From NCBI RefSeq assembly GCF_019355555.1, contig NZ_CP072142.1, positions 62,001-126,000 on the forward strand: DNA of 64,000 bases, given 5' to 3'. Shown here piece after piece: positions 52,411-61,176 of this stretch (position 1 is its first letter; every line of letters starts with the position of its first letter). The DNA comes from Rhizobium sp. L51/94. Lineage in GTDB: Bacteria > Pseudomonadota > Alphaproteobacteria > Rhizobiales > Rhizobiaceae. The position numbers and the translations under genes were made by a program. The notes beneath the pieces were generated by a model that saw nothing but the letters and a program-made list of their open reading frames with translations, did no database searches and was not told the DNA's origin.

Positions 52411-52818
52411 CTAGAGGTTGCTCGCGGCATCAAGCTCGATGGATTGCGCCAGATGGCAGACCACCTTTCCCGTTTCGTCCATGACCTTCATCTGCAGAGC
52501 AACCGATGCGGGTCGATCAAGCCGAATTTGGGTCCCGGCGAAAACACCTACATGGATACGATTTGTCTGTCGCGTCTGGCTTGTTCCGGAGCGCGAGGTC
52601 TTGACGACCCCAATCTCGAAGCTGCCGTTGAAATCGTCTGCAGCTTGAATGAATGGCGAAAACTCTGCCCAATCGGTTCCGAGGACGGCAATACCGCATG
52701 CCTTGATGCGCGTGTCGTCGGTGGTTCCAAAAAGGGTCCGGCTATTCATCGAAGCTGCACCTGTGGAAAGACTTGCCGAGAAGACCGCAGAAAGCATCAT
52801 GTGCCTAACCGTTAGCAT
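52411..52818 (-). CDS. csgH: Curli chaperone CsgH-like protein
   Basis: 135 residues with signal peptide MLTVRHMMLSAVFSASLSTG. The mature part is beta-rich and Ig-like: RIKACGIAVLGTDWAEFSPF IQAADDFNGSFEIGVVKTSR, then GTQIRLDRPASVALQMKVMD and VVCHLAQSIELDA. CsgC/CsgH chaperones are single-domain Ig-fold periplasmic proteins that stop curlin aggregating before export, and in Alphaproteobacteria they sit in csg operons at this position. Two cysteines (one in KACG, one in VVCH) are visible. Assignment rests on size, fold character and context. Confidence 0.75.
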   Translation of the reverse strand: MLTVRHMMLSAVFSASLSTGAASMNSRTLFGTTDDTRIKACGIAVLGTDWAEFSPFIQAADDFNGSFEIGVVKTSRSGTSQTRQTNRIHVGVFAGTQIRLDRPASVALQMKVMDETGKVVCHLAQSIELDAASNL

Positions 52819-52836
52819 CTGAACCTCTGGGGGGAT

Positions 52837-52861
52837 GCGAGGCGCCCCGGGGGCGCCTCGC
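52837..52861. promoter_or_regulatory. Perfect stem-loop between giant curlin gene and csgH
   Basis: GCGAGGCGCC pairs with GGCGCCTCGC over 10 bp around CCGGG, 13 nt after the curlin stop codon. There is no T-run on either strand, so it is more likely an mRNA-stabilising or processing structure than a terminator. Confidence 0.75.
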
Positions 52862-52874
52862 GAGGGCTTAAGTC

Positions 52875-55800
52875 TTACTTCTGACTGACGAAGGCAACGT
52901 TTCCGCGGCCGGTCTGCTGGACGAAGGAGGCATTGCCATTGCCGGACTGGCTGACGACAGCAACGTTTGCAGATGTGCCCCCGCCCTGGCCAAGCTGGAG
53001 AACCGTCGAGCTATTATCGCCGCCGTTCTGGTTGACCCAGGCGTTTGAATAATCGCCTGCCTGAGCGACGAGCGAACCATTGCGACCGGCGCCGGTCTGA
53101 TCCACGAGCGCCAGAGAGTGGTTGGCGTTCTGCAGGATGAGCGATTGGCTCCCGACAGTGTTCGACTGGGTCGTCACGGCAACGTTGTTGCTACCGTTCT
53201 GATAGGTCAGCGACGCGTTGCCCAAGCTTCCGACCTGGGTCGTCGTTGCAAAGTTGTTGTCACCGGACTGAATGAGACCGGCAGCGGAGAAATAGGCGCC
53301 CTTCTGCGTATTGATCGCCGCATTGTTATTGCCACCCTGGATGACGGTTGCGAGTGCCCCAATTGACGTCGTCTGAGCGTTGATGGCGGTGTTCGCCTTG
53401 CCGACTTGGACAATGGCGGCCGAAGACCCGGCGGTGACCGTCTGGAAGTTGAAGGCCGTGTTCTCATCGCCGCTTTGGACGATGCCAGCGCTGGATGCCA
53501 CCGTCGGCACGCTCAACTCACCGAGTGGGTTCTGAAAATTGGTGCTGAACGTCGATGTGGTCGAGGCCTGGTTCCAAGTCAGATTGTAGGTTTGGAACGT
53601 CCCAAAAAATGGAATTTTAACCTGTTTCCCCAAAGAGGTCGTGGGAGTAGCCGAATAGAGCGTCGTTGTGAGACTGGCCACACCACTTGCGGGCGCAAGC
53701 AGTCTGCCGACCTGAGTATTTCCAGCAGTATTGCCGTTCCCGTTCTGGGCGATCACAGCCTGGGAGTCGACGGCAGGCGCCGATCCCGCACCTGTCAGGA
53801 CCGTGGGCGAGCCTGAAAGGCCAATAGTGAAGGGGCCTTGCCGATTGACAACGTCGTTTTTCAGTCCAATCCGAGACTGCTGCTCTGTTCGATCGAAAGA
53901 CGGAGCTATAACGATGGACGCGACCTGGGTTTCGCCCTGGGTGTTGGTCGCCGTGTTCTTGCTGCCGTTCTGGGCAATTGCTGCCGTCACATTGGCGCTT
54001 TTTGCCTGCTGGACGTTTGCGGCAGCGTTGTTGGAGCCCGTCTGGCCGATCAGTGCGCTGGAGCCCGAAACGTTGTCCTGAAGGTTTGTCGCGCTGTTGG
54101 AATTGCCATTGCCTTGAACGATCAGAGCGTTCGAGCCCGTCGTCAAGCTCTGCGAGTTGGCGGCAACATTGTCACGACCATCCTGCAGGATTACCGCGTT
54201 GGATGTTGTCGACGCTGACTGAATGTTCGCAGCCTTGCCGTAGTCGCCGGTCTGGACGATGACGGCGGTCGAACCGAGGGTGCCCTTCGTCTGCAGGTTA
54301 GACGCCGTGTCCGACAAGCCGGACTGAGCAATCGCTGCCGACGAGCTGGAACCTTGAACCTGAATGTTGTTGGCGGTGTCGTTGTTTCCGCTTTGGACAA
54401 TCAGGGCACTGGCGCCGCTCGATGCATCCTGGAGGTTTCCGGCCTGATCACCCGTGCCGGACTGCGCGATTACAGCTGTTGCTGCCGACAGGTTCTGGAT
54501 GTTGACAGCTGTTCCGTTGTTGCCGGTCTGAAGGACCCCGGCAGACGCGCCAGCGCTGCTCGTCTGCAAATTCGCGGCGCCGTTGGTCTGGCCGCCCTGA
54601 ATGATCGAAGCCTGAGCACCAGCCGAATTTGCCTGTATGTTGGACGCCGTTCCAAAGTTTCCTGTCTGGGCGATGCCTGAAACCGCGTTGTCGCTGTCCG
54701 TCTGCGTAGCGACCGCACCATTGCGGTTGCCCTTTTGGACAATCGCGGTCGCCATGGACGTGCCCCTGGTCTGAATGTTCAGGGCGCTGTTTTCGTCCCC
54801 GACCTGGATGGTGCCAGCGATGTTTCCGAGACCGTCGGTCTGGCCGTTGATGGCAAGGTTGCCATTACCGCTCTGGCCGATCGTTTCATTGTTGGCAAAG
54901 GTGGTCGTGCCACCGCGAAGCTGGCTGTTGGCAGCAACGTTCTTATCTCCGGACTGCCCGATCACCACATTGCCGACGGTCGTGATCTGGCTATTTGCGG
55001 CGGTGTTCTGCGTACCCGACTGGATGATGCCCGCATTGCTGCTGCCCGAGAACTGAGCGTTGGTGGCCACGTTAAAGAAGCCACTCTGGGCGATTCCGGC
55101 GCTCAGATCCTGGCCGATCTGCGTGTTTGCGCCAACATTGAACCCGACGCCGTCCTGCACGATCGAAGCAGCATTGTTGTTGCCTTGCTGTGCGTTCACG
55201 CCCACATTGCCGATCCCGTTCTGGGAGATGCCAGCGGTCAGATTCGTGCCGTTGATCGACAGACCCGGAATAGAGTAAACATCCTGAACGTTCAACGCGC
55301 TGTTGGCGGTGCCGGACTGAACGATGGCGGCCTTGTTATTGACACCACCCGTCTGCACGCCGAGCTTGAGCGATTCAACTGCTCCAAAGCCAATGCCGGT
55401 CTGCTGGTTGGCGGCAAGGTTTGACGTACCGTCCTGAACGATCGTCGCGAAAGAGTTGGTTTCGTTGGTCTGCGTGTTGTAGGCCGAGTTCTGCGACCCG
55501 ACCTGCACTACGCCTGCAAACGAAGATCCGGTCTGGCCGAGTTGATCGTTCTCGGCAAAGTTGCCGATGGTGCCGGCCTGGGGGTTGATCTGCACAATCC
55601 CGGAATCGTTAGTTGCCGCGCCTGCATCCTGCACAGTGCGCGCCAGGTTCTTGTCGCCGCCCTGGAAGATGATCGCCCGATTGGCGCCCTGCTGACGGAA
55701 GGTATCGACAACGTTTCCGTCCCCGAACTGGCCGATCCCGCCAACATTGTTGCCAAGCTGCTGAAAGTTGTTGCCGACGAAATTGTTATTGCCCATCTGC

Positions 55801-56081
55801 TCGACGCCGAGAGCGTTCTGGCCGACCTGGGCATCGCTTTGAATGCCACCGACTGTCGGCAGAAAGAAGTTGTTGCTGCCGTACTGGTAGATAAAGCCGC
55901 TGTTGCTGCCTGCGGTCGGAACCTGACCGACAATGCCGCTCTGCGAAAGATAAGCAAAGTTATTGTCGTTCAGCTGCCCAATGAAAGCGCTGTTCTTCAA
56001 TTCGGCTGCAGATGCACCACTGACTAGCCCGGCGATAGCAACGCCCGCTAGCAATGAAGTCTTACTGATTGAAACTCTCAT
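52875..56081 (-). CDS. Giant curlin repeat protein
   Basis: 1068 residues from MRVSISKTSLLAGVAIAGLV (a start 15 nt upstream is also open), with signal peptide ending SGASA. The rest is a tandem array of some forty curlin-type units, for example NVAANSQLRGG, GDENSALNIQTRG, GNGNTAGNTQVG and GRGNVAFVSQK at the C-terminus. Each has an S-x5-Q-x-G-x2-N-x-A-x3-Q-like core. Ordinary CsgA has about five. Around residues 725-865 the repeats are interrupted by non-repeat segments (SFDRTEQQSRIGLKNDVVNR; VKIPFFGTFQTYNLTWNQAS). It is predicted to be the major curli amyloid subunit or a long adhesive strand, exported by CsgG, guarded by CsgH. Confidence 0.9.
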   Translation of the reverse strand: MRVSISKTSLLAGVAIAGLVSGASAAELKNSAFIGQLNDNNFAYLSQSGIVGQVPTAGSNSGFIYQYGSNNFFLPTVGGIQSDAQVGQNALGVEQMGNNNFVGNNFQQLGNNVGGIGQFGDGNVVDTFRQQGANRAIIFQGGDKNLARTVQDAGAATNDSGIVQINPQAGTIGNFAENDQLGQTGSSFAGVVQVGSQNSAYNTQTNETNSFATIVQDGTSNLAANQQTGIGFGAVESLKLGVQTGGVNNKAAIVQSGTANSALNVQDVYSIPGLSINGTNLTAGISQNGIGNVGVNAQQGNNNAASIVQDGVGFNVGANTQIGQDLSAGIAQSGFFNVATNAQFSGSSNAGIIQSGTQNTAANSQITTVGNVVIGQSGDKNVAANSQLRGGTTTFANNETIGQSGNGNLAINGQTDGLGNIAGTIQVGDENSALNIQTRGTSMATAIVQKGNRNGAVATQTDSDNAVSGIAQTGNFGTASNIQANSAGAQASIIQGGQTNGAANLQTSSAGASAGVLQTGNNGTAVNIQNLSAATAVIAQSGTGDQAGNLQDASSGASALIVQSGNNDTANNIQVQGSSSSAAIAQSGLSDTASNLQTKGTLGSTAVIVQTGDYGKAANIQSASTTSNAVILQDGRDNVAANSQSLTTGSNALIVQGNGNSNSATNLQDNVSGSSALIGQTGSNNAAANVQQAKSANVTAAIAQNGSKNTATNTQGETQVASIVIAPSFDRTEQQSRIGLKNDVVNRQGPFTIGLSGSPTVLTGAGSAPAVDSQAVIAQNGNGNTAGNTQVGRLLAPASGVASLTTTLYSATPTTSLGKQVKIPFFGTFQTYNLTWNQASTTSTFSTNFQNPLGELSVPTVASSAGIVQSGDENTAFNFQTVTAGSSAAIVQVGKANTAINAQTTSIGALATVIQGGNNNAAINTQKGAYFSAAGLIQSGDNNFATTTQVGSLGNASLTYQNGSNNVAVTTQSNTVGSQSLILQNANHSLALVDQTGAGRNGSLVAQAGDYSNAWVNQNGGDNSSTVLQLGQGGGTSANVAVVSQSGNGNASFVQQTGRGNVAFVSQK

Positions 56082-56390
56082 TATTTTCTCCCACATCTGA
56101 AGCAGCCATCAATTCGGCGCTTTCTCTAAAAATCATTAACAAATATTTACTAGCACCGCGATGCGTGCCTTAACAAGACGCCAGTACAAAAGAGTTCATA
56201 ATTAGTTAACTTAGAATTTTTAGAGCCCAAAAATGAGCCGTAATCTGTTTTACAACATGTTGCCGGTCGACCGTTTTCAAATTTGATATTATTTAAGCTA
56301 TTGTAGGCTCTTTACGTACTACAAACAGCGACGCCGCCCAGCACTATACTGGGCGGCATAATTTGGTACTTTATAGCCTAAACTAAAGTG
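56082..56390. other. Intergenic region between csgG and the giant curlin gene
   Basis: Holds a 9-bp perfect hairpin just after csgG and an AT-rich stretch that probably contains the promoter of the curlin gene. Confidence 0.5.
56333..56357. promoter_or_regulatory. Perfect stem-loop downstream of csgG
   Basis: GCCGCCCAG pairs with CTGGGCGGC over 9 bp around a 7-nt loop, about 33 nt after the csgG stop codon. No T-run follows on the minus strand. Its design parallels the hairpin after the giant curlin gene. Confidence 0.7.
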
Positions 56391-57242
56391 TTACCATTGA
56401 GCGGAAATCGGCGCGTCGGCGTATTTCTTCCGGAAGGAGGTGATGAACTGCATCTCTTGGCTGCGATCCCTCAGATGCCATAACCCCTGGCGCACACCTT
56501 CGGTGGCAAGCGAAACGACCGCCAATTCGATACCCTCGCGCACAGCAAGCGCACCTGGGTCATTCCGGGCCTGCCCCATCTCGACCTCGAGCAACTGATT
56601 TGCTGTGGCGAACTTGTAGGCACTACCCTGGACGGACACAGAGAAGATCTGCTTCGTGGTGGTGGTGGACGCGAGAATCTCTCCCGTCTGAACGCTGACC
56701 GCACGAAGGCTGACGGTGACCACGTCTGAGCGGTATTTCAGATCCCCGCCAATACCCAAATACTTTGCCCCTGCCCCGCCGGAGAGTTCGTTGGAGTCAT
56801 ACCCGACGATGCCACCCTCCAGAAGGATACCCGCAAAGCGCACCGGCGGTAGGCTGGCCTTTTGCCCGTAAGACTTCTGGGTATTTTCAATGAGCGTCCG
56901 CTCCTGGACGAGGTTCTTGAGACCTGTGCGCTCTACGACCCGAAACCAATTACCGGTTCCCGTCTTCTTTAGGACGTCGACGAGAATGGCGGATCCGCCT
57001 TGAGTAACGGCACGACTGTACTCCGCGAAGCTGTCGTTTGGCTTGGCCTGCCCGGTCAAATCCGGAAAATCATATACAGCCACATCGACCGGCATTTCCG
57101 GCTCGGGAAGCGTCAGTACCTTTGCGGTGGTTTTGGTCGCCGACGTGAGAGCCGCAGCCGGAGTGTCGAGCTTCTGCCCTGTCTGACAGCTCGAAAGGAG
57201 CATGGAGCCCATGACCGACACAGCGATAATCCTGAACTTCAT
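56391..57242 (-). CDS. csgG: Curli secretion channel CsgG
   Basis: 283 residues, an outer-membrane lipoprotein that forms the nonameric curlin export pore. The lipobox is MLLSSCQTG with Cys19 as lipidation site. Conserved family features include VAVYDFPDLTGQAKPNDSFA, GGSAILVDVLKKTGTGNWFR VVERTGLKNLVQERTLI, GGIVGYDSNELSGGAGAKYLG, and VVTVSLRAVSVQTGEILAST. Length and motif order are typical. It is the upstream gene of the csgG-curlin-csgH-curlin-csgF group. No csgD or csgE homologue is seen. Confidence 0.96.
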   Translation of the reverse strand: MKFRIIAVSVMGSMLLSSCQTGQKLDTPAAALTSATKTTAKVLTLPEPEMPVDVAVYDFPDLTGQAKPNDSFAEYSRAVTQGGSAILVDVLKKTGTGNWFRVVERTGLKNLVQERTLIENTQKSYGQKASLPPVRFAGILLEGGIVGYDSNELSGGAGAKYLGIGGDLKYRSDVVTVSLRAVSVQTGEILASTTTTKQIFSVSVQGSAYKFATANQLLEVEMGQARNDPGALAVREGIELAVVSLATEGVRQGLWHLRDRSQEMQFITSFRKKYADAPISAQW

Positions 57243-57525
57243 ACTTCCCCCGGCAATTTTACGACAATTCTAAGTTATTTTCAAGTATCGATATTCTTGC
57301 ATACACATTCAAATTTATGCGTATATTTGCCTAAACACTCCTGAATCGTACTTTCTTCGCATTTTGCTTACTTAACGGCCCAAAATGAGATCACCACGAT
57401 TGCAGCTTCTGGCACTCATAGAATATTCAAATATTTTTGTGAGTCTCAATTTTGGGTCTATTCCGGAACTTATCCAGGTGTGTCAAAATTATTGTCACGC
57501 AAACTTTCTATTTCATATCTTTATT
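57243..57525. other. AT-rich region upstream of csgG
   Basis: No gene. Strongly AT-rich; likely the csgG promoter region and a plausible target for MucR-type or H-NS-like silencing. Confidence 0.45.
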
Positions 57526-57855
57526 TCAATTTAATGTAACGGCACCTTTTCCAACGGTTGGCCATTCCTCTTTATCGCTTTCGACTTTGACAACTGCAGC
57601 AGATCCATCACCTACACTTGGTAGGTGGGAGTGAAGAACGGACGCTTGGTGTGGGCGAGGACGGCTTGCCAAACGACTTGTTTCGCTCGGCCTCACGATC
57701 ACTGGGGGTATCGGACGTGCTGTCGCCGGTACCTGCTCCACGTAGGCGCTCCCTCGACCTGGCGTCGCTTGATCAAGATAGGCTTGGGCTTCGCATTTCG
57801 CCGTCAGAACGGGAAACACGCACAGGCCAACAAGAAAAATCTTATAAAAAACCAC
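57526..57855 (-). CDS. Small secreted protein of unknown function
   Basis: 109 residues from a GTG with AGAGGA about 9 nt before. The N-terminus VFYKIFLVGLCVFPVLTAKC EAQA is a probable signal peptide, or a lipoprotein-like one given the cysteine. The mature part is proline- and serine-rich (ATPGRGSAYVEQVPATARPI) and ends SDKEEWPTVGKGAVTLN. No curlin repeats and no similarity to CsgE that I can see. Upstream of csgG on the same strand, so possibly co-regulated. Confidence 0.45.
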   Translation of the reverse strand: MVFYKIFLVGLCVFPVLTAKCEAQAYLDQATPGRGSAYVEQVPATARPIPPVIVRPSETSRLASRPRPHQASVLHSHLPSVGDGSAAVVKVESDKEEWPTVGKGAVTLN

Positions 57856-57991
57856 CGTATTATTCCTCTCCCAAGAGAATTATTAAAGGTGTCTATTATG
57901 CATTTCTGTATTGAAGATCAATCGGCATGAAACGTTTGACAAATTGATGTATTCGATGAATGACAAAGCAAGAAGCAAGGAGCTCAAAATC

Positions 57992-58696
57992 ATGCGGTCG
58001 AATATCCACCGGATTCCAATAATCTTGGCGATCGCGTCATTCTTGGGACTTGGTATTGCTGGCGCACAGGCCCAGCAAGGGACCGGCCCGCTGTTTTCGA
58101 CGCCAGCACAGCGGTCGACCACAGGGGCCCCCATTCTCAATGGAAGTGCCAGCGATCAGGGTGGCGAGATCCTCAACAAGGGTATCAGCCGACGCCCGAT
58201 GGCCCCCAATCGCGACAAGCCGTCGCCGTCAACCGATCCCAATGTCGTCAGTTCTCGCTCAACCACAGCGTCTCCTGACAAGCCGACCTGGGTGCAGCAA
58301 TGTGCATCCATCGAGAAGGAAGGAAAGATCTGTCAGGCGTCCGGGAGCGTCCGGTCGCCGGATGGCAAGCAGGTCGTTCTCGTGATGAGCCTGGCCCCCA
58401 CCCCCGATGGAAAGGTAACAGCCATGCAGATGGCTGTCCCCCTCGGTATCTCCCTTAAGGCGGGGATCAAAATCGACATCGAGGGTGGCTATACAACGAC
58501 AATGCCGGTGAGCCGGTGCACGCCGCAAGGCTGCATCGTTGAAGGCAACGTGGATGCCGCGATGATCGAGGACATGAAAGTGAAATCTGTTGCCACCATC
58601 ACTGTCTCTACGGTTGAGGGCAAGACAATTGCCATCAAACTGCCGCTTGCGGGCTTTGCTGACGTCGCGAGGTGGAAACCTGCTGCCGGCAAGTGA
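57992..58696 (+). CDS. Invasion-associated locus B (IalB) family protein
   Basis: About 234 residues. Signal peptide MRSNIHRIPIILAIASFLGL ending AQAQ, a low-complexity linker with NRDKPSPSTDPNVVSS, then the IalB domain: TWVQQCASIEKEGKICQASG, KQVVLVMSLAP, MQMAVPLGISLKAGIKIDI and SRCTPQGCIVEGNVDAAMI with four conserved cysteines. IalB-family proteins are periplasmic or outer-membrane proteins of Alphaproteobacteria with unclear role. The start at 57992 is preferred because of AAGGAG and the signal peptide. It is divergent from the small secreted gene. Confidence 0.9.
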   Translation: MRSNIHRIPIILAIASFLGLGIAGAQAQQGTGPLFSTPAQRSTTGAPILNGSASDQGGEILNKGISRRPMAPNRDKPSPSTDPNVVSSRSTTASPDKPTWVQQCASIEKEGKICQASGSVRSPDGKQVVLVMSLAPTPDGKVTAMQMAVPLGISLKAGIKIDIEGGYTTTMPVSRCTPQGCIVEGNVDAAMIEDMKVKSVATITVSTVEGKTIAIKLPLAGFADVARWKPAAGK

Positions 58697-59180
58697 GGCG
58701 CCGCTGAGCGACAGCGTGCCACGACCTCTGTGTCATGCAGCCGCCCGACGAGATCCGGCCTGCGGGCGACTTCTTCGGTCGGGCTGCGAACAACAGTGGC
58801 TAGCTGGCTAACCAGCCGCTGCCTCTCGTCGAGCATCAAGGCATCCAGCGATCTCAATCGGGTCGCGTGATTCTCGATGCTCAACGACGTATCCTTCAAC
58901 TTTCTCGCGGTGTCACTTGCTTCGCCTTGGGTTGGCGTCACGCGATGGTTTCCAAGACCTGCTCCGCTTTCTCATCGAAGGTATATCAAAATCGTAATGC
59001 GAAGCGCCCAGCATCAGTCTGTAGGTTCGCTTCATCGCGATGCGGGGATCGTATCCGGATGGCACTTCAGTGGCGATGGTCGCAGCCCTTGATGAATACG
59101 GCCACGGCAAGACGCCGCCTAGGCCATTTTTTTGATCTGCAATAGCTGATCACAGCAACGAATGGGCCGACAAGCTTGCC
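58697..59180. other. Intergenic region before phage remnants
   Basis: No intact gene. Minus-strand frame at 58489-58941 overlaps the IalB gene end and is an antisense shadow. The last part may be degraded phage sequence. Confidence 0.4.
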
Positions 59181-59483
59181 GTGGCGCTGGAAAATACCGG
59201 CAATGACCCGGTGAATGCCCTCGGGCAGCTTGGCGAGGGGATCATCGGCGACATCCAGCAATCGATCATCGATACCTACGCGCCGGCTCTCAGCCCCGTC
59301 ACCGTCATGCTGAGAGGGATGCGCAGCCAGCCGAAATATCGGGACATGCCTTTCGGCCAATTGATCAAGGAAGCCTCCGCTCGCGTCGAGGCGGGAAAGA
59401 CCAATTATGGTGCTTCCCAAAAACCCTTGGTCGACACGGGCGTGATGCTGAAGAGCGTCACCGCAAAGGTGGACAGCGAATGA
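59181..59483 (+). CDS. Phage tail-completion-like protein, probably truncated
   Basis: At least 100 residues from a GTG; the frame is closed by a stop only 15 codons earlier, so the usual N-terminus seems to be missing. NALGQLGEGIIGDIQQSIID then TYAPALSPVTVMLRGM and TNYGASQKPLVDTGVMLKSV resembles HK97 gp10/virion-morphogenesis proteins with their D-T-G-x-M-L-x-S ending. These set tail-head joining. It overlaps the next frame by 4 nt, as phage tail genes do. Confidence 0.55.
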   Translation: MALENTGNDPVNALGQLGEGIIGDIQQSIIDTYAPALSPVTVMLRGMRSQPKYRDMPFGQLIKEASARVEAGKTNYGASQKPLVDTGVMLKSVTAKVDSE

Positions 59484-60583
59484 TAAATCTCCTGTGCGGC
59501 CGTCGCGGTCCTTTCCAGCACGGGCGGACCAGCGGCCGGTGTCCGAGACAACAGCCGCAACTGGACAGCCTCTGCTGCTTTTCGGCGGAGCCGGGTCAGC
59601 TTTGCCATCCCGCGGGTTTGCTTCTTGGCCTAGCGGGATGGCATCGTATGTCGGGAGACCGCGATGCATACGCCAAAGATGAAACAAGCGCTCGAAATCG
59701 GGATGGGTCGATCCAGACAGTCGCCCAGCAGATCAGCGCTAAAGCTGAAACTACCGTTGATGGACGGCCCGTTAATAAAAGCAACCCGATGCCGGTCACA
59801 ATTGCAGGACAATCCGGGACTTCTAGCAGCGGTGGATGGTGGGACACACTGACTTCGTGGTTTTCAGGCGGCAATAACGGCAGCACTCCAGCCAAGCCCA
59901 GTACAGACAAGTCTCCAAGCGGCGGATGGGTACCGCGCGCGCCAGCATCGGGCGAGCCAAGTCTCTCGGGTTCGAACGCTGACGTGGTTGCCTACTTCCG
60001 AAAGACCGCAAGCAAGCTGGGAATTGATCCCAATATTGCGCTTCGCGTAGCAGGCCACGAAGGATTGAAAGGGTTCGATCCAACGAAAGCAGACCGTGGC
60101 GGCGATGGGGGATCTTCTTTCGGACCGTTTCAGCTTCATTACGGCGGCATCAATCCCTCTATGCCTCATGCTGGTCTTGGCGACGAATTCACCAAGGCCA
60201 CCGGCCTAGATGCGCGAAATTCCAGCACTTGGAAGGAGAAAATAGATTTCGCCCTCGCTCAAGTCCGGAAAGGTGGATGGTCGCCCTGGATGGGCGCTAA
60301 AGCCGAAGGCATCATCGGAAAGATGGGCGTAGGACGGCTGCCATCCGCAAGTCAGGAATATGCCGACAGTGTATTGGCGGGGGCTTCGAGTGCTCGTTAC
60401 GCATCATCAACGGTCAACAACAACACCGCCAACACCAGCAATAGCAAGCCCGTCAGCGTCACCATCGGAGACGTCCACGTGAATGCGCCGCACGCCACGG
60501 ACTCCAAGGGTATCGCGAGCAGCATCAGCGGCACGCTTCAGCAGATGGTTGCCGCGCAACTTGTATCGGAGGGGCAGAACTGA
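59480..60583 (+). CDS. Phage tail tape-measure fragment with lysozyme-like domain
   Basis: 367 residues as an open frame, but the first 60 or so (CGRRGPFQHGRTSGRCPRQQ) do not look native; the phage part begins around MSGDRDAYAKDETSARN at residue 57. A Ser/Gly-rich linker leads to a transglycosylase/lysozyme-like domain: LGIDPNIALRVAGHEGLKGF, GGDGGSSFGPFQLHYGG and WKEKIDFALAQVRKGGWSPW MGAK. The C-terminus VNNNTANTSNSKPVSVTIGD and VAAQLVSEGQN resembles tape-measure protein tails. The long N-terminal tape part is absent. A deletion remnant of a prophage tail module. Confidence 0.65.
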   Translation: MINLLCGRRGPFQHGRTSGRCPRQQPQLDSLCCFSAEPGQLCHPAGLLLGLAGWHRMSGDRDAYAKDETSARNRDGSIQTVAQQISAKAETTVDGRPVNKSNPMPVTIAGQSGTSSSGGWWDTLTSWFSGGNNGSTPAKPSTDKSPSGGWVPRAPASGEPSLSGSNADVVAYFRKTASKLGIDPNIALRVAGHEGLKGFDPTKADRGGDGGSSFGPFQLHYGGINPSMPHAGLGDEFTKATGLDARNSSTWKEKIDFALAQVRKGGWSPWMGAKAEGIIGKMGVGRLPSASQEYADSVLAGASSARYASSTVNNNTANTSNSKPVSVTIGDVHVNAPHATDSKGIASSISGTLQQMVAAQLVSEGQN

Positions 60584-60903
60584 TGGGCGACCTCGTGACA
60601 TTCGACTTCGACAAGCCAGGCGGCCCTGTGTCGATCATCCGAGAGGCCGCTGAGCGCCTCAGTAGCATTGCACTGCATGAAGCAGCCGACGCCATGCTGG
60701 AGGCCTTCACTGGCTTCTTCCGTGAGCCGCAACTCATTTCGATAGACCAGTTCATGAAAATGATGACCGACGCCGCAGTAGTTCATCAGACCGTCACTGG
60801 TGAGCCGATGGGCGATGCCCTCAATAGGGAATTCTTCATACGCACGCGGACTGCATCAATCGAGATGAACCGGCCGGTCGGCCCAGACCGAGCCATCAAT
60901 TGA
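60583..60903 (+). CDS. Hypothetical protein of the phage remnant
   Basis: 106 residues: MGDLVTFDFDKPGGPVSIIR, helical middle LHEAADAMLEAFTGFFREPQ and EFFIRTRTASIEMNRPV. Its ATG overlaps the stop of the tape-measure fragment (TGATGG), so it belongs to the same unit. Not recognised. Confidence 0.55.
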   Translation: MGDLVTFDFDKPGGPVSIIREAAERLSSIALHEAADAMLEAFTGFFREPQLISIDQFMKMMTDAAVVHQTVTGEPMGDALNREFFIRTRTASIEMNRPVGPDRAIN

Positions 60904-60912
60904 GGTTCCCCC

Positions 60913-61176
60913 ATGACGCTGGTGATTGCCGAACATCTTGCGTTCGGCAAGCCCCGCTTCTTAACTGACGTCCAGATCGGCGTACTTCGCCGGAAATACG
61001 GGGCAACCCGTGACGAGGTCCGGACGGCCGCCATCATGGCCGATCGGATCAGGCGGCATCGCCAGGCGGAAGAGCAGCGGAATAGCTTTCGGATCAAGCT
61101 GGTGCCGATGGATGCGCTCGTGACCCTAAAGACGGAAAACAGAAAAACGATAAAGGTTGGCAGCAATGAATATTGA
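60913..61176 (+). CDS. Hypothetical protein of the phage remnant
   Basis: 87 residues, basic: MTLVIAEHLAFGKPRFLTDV QIGVLRRKYGATRDEVRTAA and MADRIRRHRQAEEQRNSF. A helical, possibly DNA- or RNA-associated protein. 9 nt after the previous gene. Not recognised. Confidence 0.5.
   Translation: MTLVIAEHLAFGKPRFLTDVQIGVLRRKYGATRDEVRTAAIMADRIRRHRQAEEQRNSFRIKLVPMDALVTLKTENRKTIKVGSNEY

Noticed and set aside
54735..55424. A 229-codon plus-strand frame and several neighbours
   Set aside because: Antisense to the giant curlin gene; repeats in that gene keep the opposite frame open.
52875..56081. Periodic DNA similarity suggestive of a CRISPR array
   Set aside because: The period follows codons of curlin repeats inside one long frame; there are no identical direct repeats with unique spacers. 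No CRISPR array was seen anywhere in the window.
57526..57855. Small secreted gene upstream of csgG as a possible CsgE
   Set aside because: Size and signal peptide fit, but none of the CsgE sequence pattern is present.
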